From Aphidius gifuensis (lineage: Eukaryota; Arthropoda; Insecta; Hymenoptera; Braconidae): a DNA stretch of 64,000 nt. The position numbers were made by a program, and so were the translations under genes. The stretch lies in the NCBI RefSeq assembly GCF_014905175.1, contig NC_057788.1:13541404-13605403 (forward strand), in the 5' to 3' direction. Position 1 is the stretch's first letter. The number at the start of each line of letters is the position of its first letter. This document shows positions 31,398 through 44,677 of the stretch, piece after piece. The notes under the pieces are model-generated. The model saw only the letters and a program-made list of their open reading frames with translations, made no database searches and was not told the DNA's origin.

Positions 31398-33040
31398 TAC
31401 TTCAACTTGGACTTGAGACTTAATAAGAAATTTGAGGTATGATTATTAGACCTGTCTAGAGAAAAAAAAATTTTTTTTTGTGCCCTCCTGAGGTCTAAAT
31501 TTGTTCTTTATGATGACACAAAAGAAAAAATAAAAAATGTTTTTCAGGATTTTTTTGAGCCTGCTCATCGGGTTTTGTATTTCCCATTTGATTAGCACGC
31601 GCGTATGGCTGTGAATCTTTGACTTCGCATAACTCAGTCAGTTTAATCCTAGAGTTGATAATAGTCTCATTTTTTGCTCATGAAAATACCTTTAAATTAT
31701 CACTGTACGTTTTTGTATTGTTAATAGTTTTGTTTCAAGAAAATCTCAAAAATCATGACTTTTCAGGTATATGGAATTTAACTTGTAAACGTATTTTATT
31801 ATTATTATTTAGTAGGATAAGTATTATTATTTGAAAGTATAAAATTGTATTTTCATAAGCTACAAAATTCTTTCTACGATTAAAATTGACTAAGATAAGG
31901 TCAAAAGATATACAGCCACCTGGCCCATGTCTCATAAAACAAACATCAGATACAAAAGAAAAAATTCTTTTTTTTTGGACAGGTCTAATGATTATCATTA
32001 CTTTCATCGATTCTTGTCAGAACCTTTTATTCTTGGAGTACGTGTGTTCGTCAAATGAGACACTACCCTTGCAATATTTGCTCGTGGATAAATCTGGATT
32101 TTTGTAAACATTGTTCGAAAAGCCGTTGCTATAATATATCCCCAAGTTGAGACATTTGCTTCACAGTTATTCGGCCCAGCGCACTGGTAAAAGATGTCTT
32201 GACACTCGAAAATATCTCGTTCATTTTAATTTATTCGCTTTTGACAGCTCTAAAGAGAATATTGATTGACGAATTCCATCATCCCTTTTATTAGACGTCG
32301 AGGTACATCTCCATGCATGGAATCTAAGTAGGGAATTGCAATGTTGTATCTTTTAAAATAAATTGTTATCAGATAATATTTAAAAGTCAATTTGTGGGTC
32401 AATGTTAAAAAATAATAAGTAAAAGACTAATTTATTCAATATTCATAAAAAGATAAATTTAGTCTATCTACAACTGGCTAACAACTAGAGGCTTGACCAC
32501 GAGTGAAAAAAGTTCAATATTGTATATAAATTGATAATTGTATAAGTACATAATTAAAAAGAGATTACAAATTGTAAAAATTTAGTCGTGAAGACTTTAC
32601 AGTTGACTCACAACTGAAGGCTCAAATTACGAGAGTAAGAAGAGAAAGATTTTATATAAAATAGATGACTGTATAAATACATCATTAAAAGAAAAAATAA
32701 AATTGTTAAAAAAGGAATCATATAAATTGAAAGAAAATCAAAAATAAATTCTGTTAATAAATATATTAAACTAAAATAATAATAAAGTTGGAACACGTGG
32801 CAACCAAGTGTTGAACATGCCATACTTATTTCGTCAAAAATAATCAAAATAATAATAAAATCTTGTACATGCGTCAAAAATAAAATAAAAATGAAAATAA
32901 TAATAGCAGGGTTGGTAATAACGTGGTCAGCATATGGGCCAACAATGATTGAAAAGGCTGGGGTTCATGATCAGAGTACAATAAATCAAAAAAGAGATAT
33001 TATTGAAGAATCAAGAGAGATAAAAATTGAAACAATGAAC
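31398..33040. repeat. Duplicated locus, copy B
   Basis: Direct copy of 29215-30325, lengthened by a 541-base MITE at 31447-31987. Outside the MITE the two copies differ by scattered substitutions and small indels. Confidence 0.92.
31447..31987. mobile_element. 541-base hAT-type MITE with 8-bp target duplication
   Basis: Ends are TAGACCTGTC and GACAGGTCTA (perfect 10-base inverted repeats) and both neighbours are ATGATTAT (31439-31446 and 31988-31995). The unoccupied site with a single ATGATTAT is present at 29256-29263 in copy A, which proves the insertion. It has no transposase. The 8-bp duplication and TAG...CTA ends are typical of hAT. The insertion happened after the locus duplicated. 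Confidence 0.95.
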
Positions 33041-33139
33041 ATAGAAATATTTATGAAAGCAACAATTGAATTCGTAGCAAGAGTTAAATTTATTTCAGCT
33101 ACTGTAGAAAGACTGGAGGTGATTCAGAAAATATTTTAA
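32891..33139 (+). CDS. Small secreted-type ORF, copy B
   Basis: The frame of 82 residues begins MKIIIAGLVITWSAYGPTMI, which looks like a short signal peptide, and continues KAGVHDQSTINQKRDIIEES. Near its end (33093) there is an acceptor-like TTATTTCAG. After that, a different frame reads YCRKTGGDSENILICQC, and at 33149-33385 another reads CESNFDILKFMLCNMNC and ends in a basic tail. A spliced small Cys-containing secreted protein is possible, but no exon structure could be proven. The family is unknown. Confidence 0.3.
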   Translation: MKIIIAGLVITWSAYGPTMIEKAGVHDQSTINQKRDIIEESREIKIETMNIEIFMKATIEFVARVKFISATVERLEVIQKIF

Positions 33140-33420
33140 TATGCCAGTGTGTGGTTGTGTGAATCAAATTTCGATATATTGAAATTCATGCTATGCAATA
33201 TGAATTGCAATTCATACGATGGAGAATATTATGTAATGCATTGTCATCAGACGGTTAATGAGCTGATAAAAAATATACAAGATTATGAAGAAAAAGAAAA
33301 AATTGTGAATAAGATAAATAAGCAGAAAAGAGGTAATACCTCAAAAGATGCTAATTATATTGGAAAAATAATTTGTGATCAATAAAATAGAGCAATTGTT
33401 GTGAATAAAAAAAAAAATTT

Positions 33421-33561
33421 TGTGAGCCATCTAGACTCGCGGGTTTATCATGTGTAAACATCTTCGGCGTGTTTCTACGAAAAATTCCTACGAATGCGCA
33501 AAGTAGTTATAAAAGGAGTTGAAATATGGAAAAAAACGGCTATTTATCGGTTATATGTCGT
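33421..33561. repeat. Dispersed repeat, inverted relative to 13581-13650
   Basis: The run from CTACGAATGCGCAAAGT through AAAAAACGGCTATTTATCGG matches the reverse complement of 13581-13650 with a few changes. It belongs to an unnamed dispersed family; ends and target duplications are not visible. Confidence 0.8.
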
Positions 33562-33642
33562 ATAGTGATTGAAATAACGATAAATTCTCAAATTTAATAA
33601 TGGTAATCAATAGAGATCGTAGGGAAGAAGAAGAAAATGTTT

Positions 33643-33742
33643 NNNNNNNNNNNNNNNNNNNNNNNNNNNNNNNNNNNNNNNNNNNNNNNNNNNNNNNNNN
33701 NNNNNNNNNNNNNNNNNNNNNNNNNNNNNNNNNNNNNNNNNN
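33643..33742. other. Assembly gap (100 N)
   Basis: Exactly 100 N, the customary size for a scaffold join of unknown length. Sequence on the two sides should not be assumed contiguous. A frame that reads across it is not meaningful. Confidence 1.
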
Positions 33743-36700
33743 ATTAATTTTTGAGTATACAACATTTGAGCTTATTTTTTTAAATTTCTTTTTGGCTGAT
33801 TACATTGTTTGTTTGTTCAGAATGATAGAATACCCTATATCACTGCCAGACAGTAAAAAATATATTTATCAACAAAGAAAAATAAATAAATGAAAAAAAA
33901 ACTGTTATTTATATTATTATACGTTAAATTATTATTTATAAATATATTTTTTAATTTAAAATATTAATGTATAAGTCTAAGTAATTTTGTGGGTCATAAA
34001 ACTGGCCTCGTGCTAAAAGAAACACACAATGTCATTGCGATTTAAAAATTTTTTAATTTATATATATAACCAATATAACGCACATATTTGTTGTTAATAT
34101 TCTGTGCCAAAAATACGTATGATCAATGTGAATATTATTTTTAAAAAATAATAATATTTTTATATCAAGTTTAATAAAAAAAATTTAAACAACAAATGAA
34201 AATATATAAAAAACTTGAAAAATAATTTTATCTTGCTGTGAAATCTAAAAAGAATATAATTTTTTTATTTTTGATGATTTTTTTTTGTTGTTCGCAGAAA
34301 TAGTATATAAAATTGTTGTTGACTCAAGATAACTGCATTGTTAAAAAAAAGGAAAAAAAAAAAAAAAACATAAATTCCGACAGTAAATATAAAAATGAAG
34401 AAAAAATAAAAAATAAATGAGGACAAATATGTTATCACAAAAAAATTTAAAGAGGGTTATAAGCAACGTAATTTAAGTATCCAATAAAGTCAAAATGAAT
34501 TGAGTGTTGAGTTAGATAATCAACGATATAATCAGGAAGAAAATAAACAGCTATTTTCACATCATGATTTTAAAATATACTTAAATTTTCAAATGTCTGG
34601 ATATATATTGGACAACAGCCAGGTTGACAATATTATCCATCAGATTTATTTATATTATTTTTTTTTTTTCAACTTGTATGAATTATTTTTCATTTGGTTT
34701 TTTTATAAATATATTCAAAAACATTTAGTGAAAGACAAAATATATATAGTCTATCGTATTTTACAAATTTAGAAAATGTTTATTAAAAAATAAAATTATC
34801 TCTTTGTATATTAAATAGTAGGATTTATTTATTTTTTTATATTTTGCAATTGACTTTATTGAAAAACATAATTAAACCAAAATAAAAGTGTCCTAAAAGT
34901 TAATAATTATTAGAATTTTTTATTTTTTGTTTTAATAATTTTTAAGTATAGATTTGTGATGTGTTTTTTTAAAAAAACGCACTTGAAACAAAAAAGAAGA
35001 TGAAATTTCTGAGGATGAAACTCAGCTTTGGTTTCTATGACAACAGACGTGCAAAAAAGTCCATTGATACTATCAAACTATATACATACATGAATCTCAC
35101 AAATACACAAGCAAAAAAATACCAAAACTTTTTCATTAAAAAAAAAAATCTTCTTTTTATTTATTTATTCATTTTTTTATTCTCATTTCGGTATATAAAA
35201 GAAATTTAAATATTTTTTATTCAAATATATCTTCATGTGGGTGTTAACCCATGCAAAACTCATCATTTTTATCGATGCATCTTCATCTTTTAAAGACATC
35301 TTCATATTTATCAAACAAAACGAAAAAAAAAAAAACATTCAAAATTCCAGTGAATGAATTTTTTGGAGCGAATATAAATAATTTTTTAAATGAAAGATCA
35401 ATTGTAAAATATATTTTTAAAAATCTAATTAATTTTAATGATTTTTTCAATTTAAAAATTTGTCTTTCAAAAGCTAAAAATATATATAAATATAAATTAG
35501 AAGATTTTGCTCGTTTTTTTTTTTTTTGTTTTAAACAACTTTGAATGACAGTTTTATTAATAATTATGATTGCTTTTTATTTCGAAGCCACTCACTTAAT
35601 CAGTTAATATATTATATACAAGTATACTAAATGAATTTAAGAAGATAATAAAAATTATTATTTATACAGTAGAAAAATTTAATTAACAATATATATTTTC
35701 TGTCAATGGAAAACTTGTTAATGGTCTTGTCAAAAAATAAAAGACAAATAAAATAAATTAGGAGGTAATAATAGACTATATATATCAAAACCTTGAACTT
35801 GTATTTAATTTTTTTTTAAAACTAAATTTGTCTAAATAAATTTGGAGTATTTAATGAAAAAATTTATCAACAAATGTTTTCATCAACTTTAAACTTCACT
35901 AATTTCAAATTTAAAAAAAAAATCATTAATTTTTTTTCATAAATAAATATAAGCTATACAGATATGTATTTTTTTTTTTTCAAGAAATAATTTTTCTTCT
36001 TTACGTAACAAGTGAATACGAAACACTGTAACAAAAAAAAAAAAAAAAAAAAAAAATTTGACTCTTGGTATAAACGGCTAATTAGAGGATGCAAAAAATA
36101 AATAAAATAAGCCAATGCTCTTTCCACGAAAAATATAAGAGTTCAATGATAATGAAAAATAAAAAAATTAGGGGCAAATAAAAAAAATTATTTTACACAA
36201 GCTCTTTGACTTGCAGAAAAAAAAAAATTTCACATATGTGTTTAGTAATGTACACAGCCCACACATGAACCTACAAACAAAGTTCTCAACTTTGTTTACA
36301 TAAACCATGCTGTTTTGCAATAAAAACAATTTCCAAAAATATTTTTTTTTATGAATAATTATAATTCATTGATTTACCCCTTTCAATAATTATCATTTTT
36401 ATTTTTCTTTCATATTATAAATTTTATTATTTAAACAAAGTGATATATTATTTTTTAATTATCGAAAAGGAAAAAGAAACAAAATAAAATAAATAGTATG
36501 TGCGTAGGTGTTTGAATGAGGTGATTGTACTTTTGTTTAAATTAAAATTGATAATAATTATAATATTTATTTTGATGATGATGATGATGATGATAAAATA
36601 GTATTTTATTGAAATAATTAATTTGGATAGCTTTGAATATATCTATAGTGATACACATTATTAATATTGAAACATTGAACTGTGAGCTTTTTTAACTTTT

Positions 36701-36786
36701 TTTTTGTTATTTATTATTTATTTTTTTTTTAGTTTTTGGGGTGGGGCACAGTTAACCAAACGTGTGGAGGAGTGGCGTCTGCGTCT

Positions 36787-36817
36787 ACGACCTTGGTCGG
36801 GGTCGTATCAAGGTCGT
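36787..36817 (+). other. Perfect 9-base stem hairpin
   Basis: ACGACCTTG (36787-36795) pairs with CAAGGTCGT (36809-36817) across a 13-base loop, in a GC-rich island that is unusual for this window. No known RNA family is recognised. Confidence 0.3.
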
Positions 36818-39800
36818 GATGATGGTCGGGTTTAGCCGACAAACTTCGTACGCAAGTCCCAAGCATGAAAGATCAATGCCAGGGTCAATGCCATACACGC
36901 GATATAAATTTCATCAAAATCCATAAATACTATTATAAAATCCATCATCAACATCATCAACATCATCATCATCTTCATCATCAAAAACAACTTATACTTG
37001 TCAATATGTATTATCATATATTTTTGTTTTTATAAATTCACGCATGAAAATTTACACCGCCTTTTAATATCAAATTTTGAGCTTTTTTGTTAAGTATGAA
37101 AAAAAAATTTCTCTCTCTTATATATATTCCTGGTTATCTGATTTTTTTTACTATATCATATTTTTTTTTTTTTGGTTAATAAATGTTAAACGCCCTCAAT
37201 TTCTGTTTTATTTTTTTTTTGCTCAAAGGCAAAGCGTACAAAATTGCTGCTGTTTTTATCGGTCATGAAAATCAGAGTTTCGTGGAACTCATGGCATCGA
37301 CCAGAGCACATACATTGGATTTTTATCTGATAAATAAGTTTGGGCTTTAATATTGCTGGAAGCTTGTAAAACAATATTTTGATTATATTAAATTTTTATA
37401 TAGAATAAAAAAAAAATTATATACATCAATATCATAAAACTTATATGATTTTTAAGAATTAACTGAATTTAAGAGTTTATTTTTTTATATAAAATATTCT
37501 ACAATTATTATTATTAATAAATAATAAATGACCTTTTTTTTTTTTTTTAAATAATATCATTAGTGAGATAAATTAATAATATTTATAATTAAAATTTTTA
37601 TCAATATTATTTTGTTTCCTTGTAGTTTTTATCAAAAATATAAAAAAAATAAAAAAATTTGTGAGTTAATTTAATTATTCATGTTTTCATAATTTTATTG
37701 TATTTATAACGCAATAAATTTAAAATAAAATTTAAATTACTGTTGCAGTTATAAACACGAGATAAAAAAAATTTTAAAAAAAATAAAAAAAATTGATGTG
37801 GCAATGGCACTGCTATCACACATTATGAGGTTATCAGCTTTGATTGTGACCAGTACAAATGATAACCTTGAGTCTCAATTTTTTAATATTCATTAACAAC
37901 ACTAATAGCCAAAAAATCAAATTAATAAAACTATTTTAAATTAACATTATATTAATAAAACGTTACAGAAAGTTATAAAAATAAATAAAAAAAAAAAAAC
38001 AAACAAACAAACATTAAAAACAAATTTAAAAAAAAAAGTATATTTTAAAAATTTTATGTTATATTAATTTCAACGTCGACGACCTGAAAAAATGCTTTTA
38101 CAAATGTTATCTTATCACGCAAAAATAATAAAAGGATGATTACATTATTAGTAAGGAATTTAATGTATATAAATGAAAAACGTCCATGCATCATCATCAA
38201 AAATAAATAAATAAAAATATTTAAAATGCATATATGATAATGCCCTTGATTGTTAATTTAAAAATTCAACTGAACTTTAACGAACCCTTCTGATAGGTAT
38301 GAATAAATTATTAATCTTTTTGACATTGTAATTTATTTTTAAAAAGGTCATACAAATCCCTTAACATTTACACACACACAAACACACATGAAAGTATCTT
38401 GACCTACTCCAAGTAACTTCCGTGGGCCAGTCAAACAGGACGCGATTAATTCACTGTACCATTATCGAAAATTTCGTGAGCCATGAAAGTAACAATTAAA
38501 TAAATTTTATTTTTATATGCATACACAAAATTAATATGATTAAATTTTTTTTTCATTTATTTTATTATTTTTATCGTGAATTTAAAGGATAATTTAATTA
38601 TGTATTTAGTTTTTTATTTTTTTTTTGAGGTGTTAATGCAAGATGTGAATTTACTGAGTTTATGAAAAAAATCAATCGAGCTTATTTCGTTTCTCTTGTT
38701 GGTCCCTGGTAAAACGAAAAATATTTTTGACGCAGACTCCAAGTCGTCGCTCTATTATATACTTATATTCTCAAGTGTCTGATAAATGTGCTTTTTGAAT
38801 TTAATAAAAAATGATTATTTATATTAAATATTCACTGATTAATTTTTTTTTTTATTTTGGGTATTATTTTTGTAGCAAATTTTTAGGGTAAAAAAGATAA
38901 TCAAAAATTTCTCTGTCACGGTCAAATAAAGCCTAGGTCGGGAATAATCATATAATTCCGTTTTTTTTTTTTTATTTTTGTTTCAGCGAATTTTTTCCGA
39001 CAAAATTTTATAAATTATAATTTTTATTAATGTAAATTAATTATATTTAGTTAATTTTTTTTTTTAACATGTTGGTGGGTGATTAATTGAATTTTTTTGT
39101 GGGAGTTAAATTGACCCTGAGTTAAAAAATTAAATATGAATTGAAAAGATTTTTTTTAATAATAAGAATAATTGATGGAAAATTTTTATGTTTAAACTGC
39201 GCGTGTTATAATAATTTTAATGTTTTGTGCAATTAAGTGAAAAAAAAGTCATTAGTAGATATACAGACGAAATGAAATTATTTGTCAAGGTTGGTGAACA
39301 CACTGGCACCAAAATATATATTTTTTTAAATTTCATGTTAATACCATACGAAAAAGAAAGCATTGATCAAATTTATAAAATTATTTAAACAATTAAAATA
39401 TATAATTAAAACTCATTAAGAAAAAATATTTAAAATTATTTAAAAACAATTTATCATTATACATAAGTACTATATATATCTTTAGAATTTTTATGCAAAA
39501 TTTATGTAAAATTGTTTTTAGATGATTTGTCAATGACACATGTCAAGCGTCTCATTTCAAATATGCCAGTCTTTCTAGATGATAAAACGACGTCCGGTTC
39601 AAGCAAAAAAATATAAAAAAAAAAAACTTATGACTCGATTCATTATAAGAATAAGACAATTTAAAAAAAAAAAAAACTAAAGAGACAAAATTCAAGTCAT
39701 ATAACCAGTCTTTAGCTAGATCTTTTTGTCTTTTATTATTTTCCTTCCAAATGATTAATATAATTCTTAAAATAAATCTATTATTTATTATAAAAAACAA

Positions 39801-40011
39801 TAGAAAAAAAAAGTAGCTTAATTATAAATTTTCAAAAAATAAACTTGATCAAAATAAAAATACAAAAAAAGTTCAAATCAAACTATGAATGTTTTTGAAC
39901 TTGATTATTTGTTTGATTGTGAATTTGATAAATAAAATTATACAATATATATTATAAAAATATAACATTGTTGTAAATGATAAATATATATAGAAAGTAT
40001 AAAATAAAGTT

Positions 40012-40092
40012 GGCGCGAGGGCAAATTGTTACTGATATATACATATATGTTACCTCAAGTGGCTATAGTTATGTAACGAGGTCAGTTGCGCC
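40012..40092 (+). other. Imperfect 81-base hairpin in a GC-richer island
   Basis: GGCGC at 40012 pairs with GCGCC ending at 40092, and inner GTTAC/GTAAC words also pair. The island extends to about 40165 (CAGCTTTTGCAGACGTTTTGTG). It may be a conserved non-coding element; nothing identifies it as a microRNA. Confidence 0.2.
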
Positions 40093-43000
40093 TGGTTTTT
40101 CTGACGCATTTGCCAGCTTTTGCAGACGTTTTGTGATGCCGCAGCACCAATGACACTATATATATACATCACAACATTGTATGTACAATATAATGAAGAA
40201 GAAAATCAAGAAAAGCTATTTGCTAATGCACTAGCATACTTTAAAATTAAAAAATCAACAATATCATGCGGATAAAGTCGTTTAACAATTAACATCAATG
40301 AAAATGTTTTATATTATGATTATTATTCATAAAATTTATTAGCTATTTTAACAAATGCAAATAGTGATAAATTAATGGTAAGATTTTTTAGATTTATTGA
40401 ATGTGTCTTGAATTTTTTTGCATGTTTTTAATGTATATTGTAAATATTTTAAAATTACTAAATTTGTTGGTCAACAACATTCTTGGCTTTGGGATTTTTT
40501 TTTTTAATTTTAAAATAGCTATTTATACGAGAAATTATTCACCTGGTGCATGACTTTTTAATGAGTCAACTTAGACATCATCAGATATCCGTCAAAATTT
40601 TAAAAATTCAGGGAAAATTAATTGTTGAAATTTATTTTTTTAAGAACACTTATTTATATATATTTAAAAAAAAAAAAAAAACAGGGAATTTTGAGACAGT
40701 TAATTTACTGTTGGTATGGATTTGAAATTTCTATTGGAAATTTTTTTTTTTTAATTTATAGTCCGTATTTTTTAAAACTATATGTTAATTTGTCTCGTAA
40801 AAAAAAAGTTTTTCAAGTATGAAAATTAATGATTTATTTTTTTTCAACATCATTATTCAACACTTGACAATTTATTTAACCGGAAATTTTCATGATTCAT
40901 ACTTTTCGTTTTTTTTTTTTTTTTTCGTTGAATAATAATTAATATTTATTGAAACGAAAACACAAAAAAAAATTTCATAACTTTATTTTAATATTGGAAA
41001 TATAAAATTGTAAAATACACTATGTATTTTTTACTTATATATTTATTTAACAAAAATATATTGCGACTTAAATTTAAACCACGATAATTATATTCATGAG
41101 AAAATAATAGAATATCAAATTTTCAATCTTTTGACGATAATAATTATGTATTAAACTATGTAAAAAAAAAAAAAGGCATACAGACAAAAAAAAATTAAAT
41201 ATGCATTGACCTCTTGTTTCATATGCATCTATAGCTACTAGAAAATTTCATTTAAATGCGATTCCACGTATCGACAACATTACACAGCATTAAAAAAAAA
41301 AAATAAAAAGAAATTTTATTGTCACAAAATGTGCAATTGATTTCCCAGAATTTCATCAAGTATAAAAATAAAAAAATGAAATTTACTTTTATTTATATTT
41401 AAACATTATAAAAACTTTAAAAAAGTTTCTTTTTAAATATTATTATTATTATTATTTTTGATTCAACAAATTTAAACTTGTAAAAAAAAAGAAAATTTTT
41501 ATAATTTATCTTTTAAAATATACGTTTGATGATGGAAAAAAAAAAATGTATATAAAAAAATGAGGTAAAAACTTTCACAATAATGTGACTGTATAAATTT
41601 TTGATCAGTTAAATAATAACTGTAATGTAAATTAAATTATTTGATATTAATCAGTAATTATAAAAGTTGAATTATCAAGACAAGTTTACGATGTAATGAA
41701 ACAAGTTGAATTTTTTTTTTTTTTTTCGTTTTTTTATCACAGTGAAAAGGAATGAAGAAGTTACTGACCTACATATATCAGACAAACATTTTATTAACAT
41801 CCGTTTATTTATATTTATTATTATTATTTTTATCCTCATTTTTTTTTTTTTTTTGTTGTAAAACTCATGACCAATTAAGTTGACTTTCACCGAGTTTAAA
41901 TTCACATACACACGTGGTTAAAATATTTTCAATGATTTTTTTTTTAATATAAAATCTACCCTCTCTAAATAATTAATGCATAATTTATAATTTAAAAAAA
42001 TTTAATAAAAATTATTGAATTATTAAAAAAAAAATATAAAAATATTTAAATAAAAAATTTCAACAGTCAATGAATAACTTGTTGTTATATTAATCAGCAA
42101 TAATGTAATTTATGAAAATTCATTCACGTAATGATGATGATGATCGATAAGGTCTTTAGCCTTAGTTATGCATAGTTAATCAATTTTTTAAATAATGACA
42201 TTAGTGGTGTGTCAAGAGGTGAAGGAAAAACCAAAGTAAACACCGATAGAAAATTTAAAAAACAAATTATAAAATAAAAAAAAATCTACACTTAATTATC
42301 AAGATTAATTAAAAAAATATAAATAATGATTTAATTAAACATAAAAAAAAAAAAAAAGAAGAGACATGTGTGTGTGTGTATAGGAGGAGAAGAAGACAGA
42401 GAGAGAGAAATTTAAAATTGTACTTGTCAAGTTTGTAATGGTGCAACAACAGTTCAAGGCTTATCTTATTTAGCATATGTGTAATTGTATTATACGTATA
42501 TATATATTCACCGACATAAATATATATACATAAGACAGTGCAGTCACTCTATTTGAAGGCAAATATCAGTGTAGAACAAATTACGTCATCTTGACTAATG
42601 CCCGAGTTATATAAACCCCCATACACACATCATAATCATCATCATGTACTAATATAAAAAAAATTGTATATATATATACATATATGTGCCACTGACTCTT
42701 CAAGTTTTACCCCTCTCATTTTTTTATCTCTCTCATGTACATATTACTTCAATGTCTCTCCTTATAATCTTTATCGTCTCAACAACTGCATCAATGTACT
42801 TTTACATTTATATATATAATATAATGTCTATTGAGTCTATCTATACTAATTCCTTTTTTTTCTTAATACATTTCAATACTTTTAATAATAAATTTTAGTT
42901 ATTTAATTTTTTCCTTGACTTTGACTTGCAAATTTTATCAATTAAATATTTTTAATTCATTATCTAAATAATTTTCCTTTCACGTAAGAAAACTATTCAG

Positions 43001-44677
43001 TTTTTTTTTCGTTTAAATAAATGAAATTGTTTGGTTTTTTTTCAAGATAAATATATTATTATGTAATTAATAAGTTGAGTAATAATATGGGGAGGGGGGG
43101 ATTTTTTTCTTCTTTTTACATTTTATCATATATGAATTTTTAATATTAAAAATACCGGAAGATTTTAGTCTGGGAACAATATATGATTTGAATATAACAA
43201 GATACTTCCTGTAATACTTTCCTAACGCCTCGATTGTGATGATACAGAAAAAAGAACAGTTAATTAAACAATACTGCAAGCTGATGACACGTATAATATT
43301 TTTAGAATAATAGTATTAATAATGTGGATTTTCATTATTAGTTTATTTATTTTTTTAAATTTTATTTCTTGAATCAATTGAAGCCAGGGTCACTGGTACT
43401 TGAGTCGTTAACTCTGGCACGTGAGATTCATTGGCTCTTTTAATGTTAAACGTCAACAATTTTTTATTTTTGGACCCGACAATAAAATAACAAGTTAAAT
43501 GTATAGGTATGATATTTCCAATAGATAAATAACGAAAATAATATATTGGAAATTATCATGTAGGATTAAAGAATATTATCGCCATAGATTGTTTAAAGTA
43601 ACAATGTTGATGATGCCTTTTAACCTGAAGAGGTGATTAAATTAATGACCAGAAGGCCTCTTACCTTATATTCAAGCAGATTTATGAAGAAAGGTGTTCA
43701 GATGATGCTCTCATTCACTGTCTGAATCATCAATTTTTTATGATTTCATTAGTAGACAAGTGAAATGTTTAAATGCTGCCACTCGTGTCTGTCCATAATG
43801 ATTCTCGGATGATTTTAATTTGCACAAACTAAAATATAAAAAAATAAAATGATAAAAATTATTATTATTTTTGTTGTTTGAGTATTTATTTATCTCAATT
43901 TTAAACTAAGCTCCAAGCTAAAATCTACCAGATAAATTTTGTTTTGCTCATTTTTAATTATTTATTTAACGATATCATTTTAGCAAATCATAAATGTGGA
44001 CTAATTAGGATTTATTGTTAACAAAAAAATTAGCGAATCAATTCAATTTCATTTAAAATAACAACTGTCTATCCAATTGTTGGATGAAAACATTGTGTCT
44101 CATTCAAAAGGATTTTTTTCATCGAATATTTTCTACTCGTGGCAGTTGATTCTGCTTACTCCGGTGCTCAACGATTCATTTTATTAGTATATTTGATTTT
44201 ATTAATAATAAAATCAGGTGACAAGCTTTAATGAAATTTTTTTTTTTCTAAATAATCGTGAAATATAATGCTATTAATCGATTTATAATTGAACTACTAT
44301 CACCCTGTAGTTTCTTTACTTTAATTAGGTCAGTATTTAATATAAAATACCATCAATTTTATTTCCTAATTAAACGCGTTTCATGATAAATTACTCAATT
44401 GCTTGAAATTGATGTAATTAATTTTCAAACAATTTGTCAATAAAACAACTGAAACTTGGGTACCTTTTATCACCATCAGCAGCATCATTACGTGCTTTCA
44501 ACAGTGGTTATCTGTTGATTTATGAGCACTTGCTTATTGATCAAAAGCTTAATTGATACTCAGTCTTGATCAGCTTTAAATTACCCAATATCTGTAATTA
44601 GTGACACAAAAACATTTTAGCGAAATGTTGAATAAATAAAAAAAATGATTAAATAATAATAAAATAAATATATTTAC

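Larger units (their letters stand above)
33743..44677. other. Gene-poor, homopolymer-rich region
   Basis: Eleven kilobases with no convincing exon. Islands of normal composition stand out: 36735-36900, 37225-37325, 37795-37870, 38395-38480, 40010-40165 and 43380-43830. The 43.6-kb island has a consensus donor on the minus strand (AAG|GTAAGA, near 43660). Much of the region could be the large intron of the minus-strand gene that begins at 45333, which still lacks its later exons. A TGATGA microsatellite lies at 36574-36594. Confidence 0.5.

Noticed and set aside
33600..33893. 97-residue open frame across the N run
   Set aside because: It reads through an assembly gap of unknown size.
35251..35544. 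97-residue open frame in the gene desert
   Set aside because: Composition is Lys/Asn/Phe-rich, as expected of random A/T-rich DNA; there is no domain and no splice context.
37805..37868. microRNA of the miR-263/miR-183 type (AATGGCACTG word at about 37803)
   Set aside because: Only the first ten bases match what I remember of that family, and the word is not in the stem of the neighbouring hairpin.
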